Source of the DNA: Paragyromitra xinjiangensis
Taxonomy: Eukaryota; Ascomycota; Pezizomycetes; Pezizales; Discinaceae
Assembly (NCBI GenBank): GCA_038503065.1
Contig: JBCAMK010000013.1
Coordinates: 1,116,001-1,180,000, forward strand
Length of the DNA: 64,000 bases
Reading direction: 5' to 3'
Position 1 is the first letter of the stretch, and each line of letters starts with the position of its first letter. Shown piece after piece: positions 61,101 through 64,000 of this stretch. The notes beneath the pieces were generated by a model. It was not told the origin of the DNA. It ran no database searches and saw only the letters and a program-made list of their open reading frames with translations. The translations under genes were made by a program, and so were the position numbers.

Positions 61101-61274
61101 AAAATTCCTGGGAGTTATACGGAGACGACAGAGTTACTTTTGCGAGACGCAAACGCAAAGAGAGACGCACTTTTGAATGTGGCTGTTAGAGAAACAACAC
61201 ACGAAGAGGTCGGGAGGGTGTCGAGGAAAAAATCGATATTCAGTAGGTTTCATGCTTGGATTTTTGGGGCATGA
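58170..61274 (+). CDS. Protein kinase-ankyrin repeat fusion protein
   Basis: Exons 58170-58430, 58546-58764, 58821-59349 and 59413-61274 join in frame to 956 residues. The kinase domain (about 35-290) has GKGTFG (43-48), Lys65 in RAIKQI, HRDLKPKN (154-161), DFG (176-178), GTFGYMAPE and DIWSLGCLIYE, so it should be catalytically active on Ser/Thr. A Lys/Glu-rich linker follows. From residue 396, fifteen ankyrin repeats of 33 residues follow, then a short basic tail. Without the last intron (59350-59412) the kinase would end at 59387 and the ankyrin part would lack an ATG start, so one gene is favoured. The ankyrin region is highly self-similar with a 495-bp higher-order period. A role as signalling receptor or defence-type protein is inference only. 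Confidence 0.85.
59694..61178 (+). repeat. 495-bp higher-order tandem repeat (five ankyrin units each)
   Basis: Blocks begin at 59694, 60189 and 60684, exactly 495 bp apart. Each has the same order of five ankyrin subtypes, marked by WTALH, KDxWTALHRAA, GWTxLxxA, GFTxLHxAA and GRTxLxxAA. The third block departs from the pattern after its third unit. Confidence 0.85.
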
Positions 61275-62359
61275 AATTCGGTATTCATCCCTTGTTGCGG
61301 TGGAAAAGCAGGTCAAAAATTAGTCTTGAGTGGGGCATTCATAAAAGCGATTAAAACAGAGGATTCATTATTTTTTAGAGCTACGTATTTTTACGGCTAG
61401 CAACAAAAAGAAATTGGTTTTGCACAGAAATTCACCCCTAAAGAAGTTATAACGTATTATACCGTGTACCCGATCACCACTGTGTAACCGATCACAGAAA
61501 TATTAAAAATAAAAATGTCACTTATAATAACCTAGAACCCTCCCTCTACCTGTTTCTCTCACTGCGTAGTGCTGGGTCCTTCTAGATATATCTAGATAGC
61601 CATCAGAGGCTTCAGAATGAATTTCATCCATTTCGTTCTGGATCCAAGTCAACACTAGAAAGCAAAGCTGCTGCCTCATCACAACCTGAAGCGTGACTTT
61701 TTAGAAGCCCGCCACATCTAGTCGATTTTGTACTTTTGCTAAGGCCCGTTGATGGCTGAAGCATCAAAAATTATGGTCTGAAGCAGTTCTGGGCTTGGAC
61801 CTGGTCGGTTACACGATGGTGATCGGGTACACGGTATAATACGCTAACTTGAAACCGAACGCAGAGTCATTAGAGGACTATATATTTGGATTACTTGTCC
61901 CAGTTTTTATTTACCCCATCAGCCAATATGCAATGCTAATGTTCTGCCCACTCCTATTTTGCCATAATGAGGGTAGGAGGTATTCAGAAAATTCCGTAAC
62001 CAAGCCTTTTACTTTTAAATAAAGCCCACAGCTATTAGCTAGAAGAACTCCTTATTCTCATTAGTCTTTATTATTGGTGACTAAATCGTTTAGACTACAA
62101 CCCCTCCGTGTGGGGAACTCTTGGCTCCTAGATCACCGGTTCGGAACGAGGAGCATAAATAAAAAATCAATAACAAAATCACCAATTTCACAGTAAGAAG
62201 TCATGGTGGGGAAGAAGTCCACCAGCGCAGAAGGGAGAAAATCTTGGTACCAATGATACAGGTCTCGCTTTATTGAACGATAGAATAACAAACGCCATAC
62301 CCTACATTCATATTCAACCTCGTCCAATTAACCCTACATTCCAGGGTGGCTCATCGCAT
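61275..62359. other. Intergenic region containing a MITE-like element
   Basis: About 1.1 kb between the kinase-ankyrin stop and the UBA3 stop. Apart from the inverted-repeat element at 61453-61843 nothing is recognised. Confidence 0.6.
61453..61843. mobile_element. MITE-like element with 39-bp terminal inverted repeats
   Basis: The 39 bp at 61453-61491 (starting CGTATTATACCGTGTACC) recur inverted at 61805-61843 with two mismatches. The whole element is 391 bp. The interior has no coding capacity. TA-rich ends (TTATA next to CCGTG) would suit a TA-targeting Tc1/mariner/pogo-type family; the exact insertion boundary is uncertain, and the true end may be at CCGTGTACC with TA flanks. Confidence 0.8.
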
Positions 62360-64000
62360 TCAGGAAAAGATGACGTTCAATCTCAAGCTAAACGGAAGTC
62401 CAGGATCAGTAATAGCAACCTCTTCGCCACTTTCAATCAAGTCCTTCAGCTTTTTATCAAGATTCGGCTTCGTCAATTCGTTGAGTTGTGGTGGACCTGC
62501 GTAGTAGAGCTTACGACGCTCAGTTGTGAGAGTAGGTTTCTTAATTTGCCTGCGAAGCATCGGGGCGTCACGTCAGCATACATAAAATCGCCAAATGTGG
62601 AAGTGAGGGGGAAAGGAACTCACACATCCGGCTTCTCCTTCAGCCTTTCGATAAATTCATCTAGCGTCCAATTGGCATTTGCATAAAAGTCTGTTGCCAT
62701 ATTCCCACAAACCGGGCAACCTTCCTTCATCTCATGCTGGAATGTATGCGTATAGACACCTTCGTCACCGGTATACATCATGTAGTTATTAAGATATGGA
62801 TTAGAGCCTGTCACAATCTTCAAAGCCTCATTACAGCATGAGGCAGCGATGATAGCGTTTGTAGACGCGATGGCTGGGATGATGTTTTTCACCACACCTT
62901 GAGTCATCGAGTATGTTACACCTAAAATGTTGAATTCCCGGGCACGCTCAAGGGCCTTTTCGTACAACCATTGGATATGTTCTGGGTCGTCGTTATCGAG
63001 CTTTTTGTCTAAAGTGGTACAGTGAGTGTCAAGTTTTGACAGTAACTCTGAGATAAATTCTTACCACCCATGATCCGCGGCCATTCCAGGATGCTCGCCC
63101 ATTCGATACAGTGTGCTGGTTGGCGGGGTATAGATGCGAGTGTGCACATTGGCACCGCGGCTCTTGGAGTAAGCATGTCCAACGAACACTCATAGCACGA
63201 GCTCAACGTCGGTAAGATAACTCTCGACTGTCCCTTAAACCCTACAAGTTCCACAATCTCCAGCGTCAAATCTCACTCAATAATCCCAAAACAGTTTAGC
63301 GACGAACTCACCCTCGGTACCTCCATCGATCAATGGCTTTAAACTCTCTGGATTCTGCGGATCCACCATATCTACCAACGTAGCATTGATCCACCTTCTC
63401 GCTTCAACAGAATCCAGTCCGCAAATCACAAGTTGGAACTGCATGTAGTAGTCTGGGCCCTTGTCTTGAATAGCACCGTAGTAGGGATTGATTTCGACGC
63501 CTTTCACTCGTTTCATTACGAATTCGGCTGCCACAGTAGCTTTCGGCTTGCCAACGTCGGCCTGGCGGAAGAGAAATTGGCGATTGAGATTGGAAACATC
63601 AATCGTATCTATAGATAGTAAGATATCAACTATCAACTATACTCTAGAAAAGGCAGAGGCTGGCAATACCCATATCGATAACGTGGATATCCTTAAATCC
63701 AGACAAAGCCAGGTTCTTCAGGATCTCACATCCTAACCCTCCAGCTCCGCTTCGGAATGTCAGTATCTCCAATATCTAGGAGTACACAGCTATATATATT
63801 TGGGTACCTACATGACCCTGTCGTAAAACCCCTGTTAGCTTTAAATCAGCTGTAGCAAACCCACAGCATGGAACAGTAGTTCTATTCCCACCCAAGAAAA
63901 AAACGGAGCCCTACAGGATCTTAGTTTTCTCCAGAAAGTTCCTCTGCTCATCAGGGTTATAGTCCTCATCCGTAAATGGTCCCTTTCGAGCGAGGATCCT
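62360..64000 (-). CDS. UBA3: NEDD8-activating enzyme E1 catalytic subunit UBA3 (5' end outside window)
   Basis: Seven exons within the window on the minus strand: 64000-63915 (partial), 63817-63812, 63749-63670, 63608-63312, 63241-63065, 63008-62624 and 62549-62360, giving 406 residues plus a missing N-terminus. UBA3 with ULA1/APPBP1 adenylates NEDD8 and passes it to UBC12, activating cullin ligases. Seen: [27 protein letters not shown] (nucleotide loop), [28 protein letters not shown], and catalytic [30 protein letters not shown], the zinc-binding CPVCG and a C-terminal ubiquitin-fold domain follow. The second exon in the window is only 6 nt and supplies part of VIG in the ATP loop. Confidence 0.95.

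Overview
This window reads as nuclear DNA of a filamentous ascomycete (Pezizomycotina). The genes are split by short GT-AG introns, mostly 50-300 nt. They encode a standard eukaryotic housekeeping set plus filamentous-fungal types: a FlbC-like C2H2 regulator, an F-box/JmjC protein, a rhodanese-PTP and a protein kinase-ankyrin protein. I cannot fix the genus. An early-diverging lineage such as Pezizomycetes or Orbiliomycetes is a guess. All exon structures were derived by eye from splice consensus, reading-frame continuity and family alignment from memory.

Layout. 1-12.7 kb is gene-poor: one halogenase-like flavoprotein (663-2625), then about 10 kb without a recognisable gene. 12.7-18.5 kb holds a C2H2 factor, a pyridoxal kinase and a dUTPase. 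18.5-23.5 kb is a second gene-poor block. From 23.5 kb the window is gene-dense: RING/polyQ protein, UBE2W-type E2, CaM kinase, COQ6, RRP1, an F-box protein, the F-box/JmjC protein, eIF4A, a DNAJC17-like J-protein, FAHD1-type acylpyruvase, SNX4/ATG24 and the rhodanese-PTP. 48.7-53 kb is repeat-bearing and holds a truncated RecQ-like helicase flanked by a direct repeat. 53-64 kb holds a CoA-diphosphatase-type Nudix protein, ORC3, the kinase-ankyrin protein, a MITE-like element with 39-bp inverted repeats and most of UBA3 (running off the right edge).

There are no operons and no single pathway. Three genes belong to ubiquitin or NEDD8 conjugation (RING, UBE2W, UBA3) and two more carry F-boxes, so SCF-type ubiquitination is well represented. 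Several pairs are divergent (UBE2W/CMK, JmjC/eIF4A, DNAJC17/FAHD1, SNX4/PTP, ORC3/kinase-ANK) and probably share upstream regions.

The most interesting signals are: a 6-nt internal micro-exon that restores the UBA3 nucleotide-binding loop; an 11-nt micro-exon in pyridoxal kinase; an in-frame kinase-ankyrin fusion whose repeats show an exact 495-bp higher-order period; the MITE-like element; the tandem-duplication relic of a RecQ-like helicase; and a sharp switch from C-ending to G-ending codons inside several neighbouring genes.
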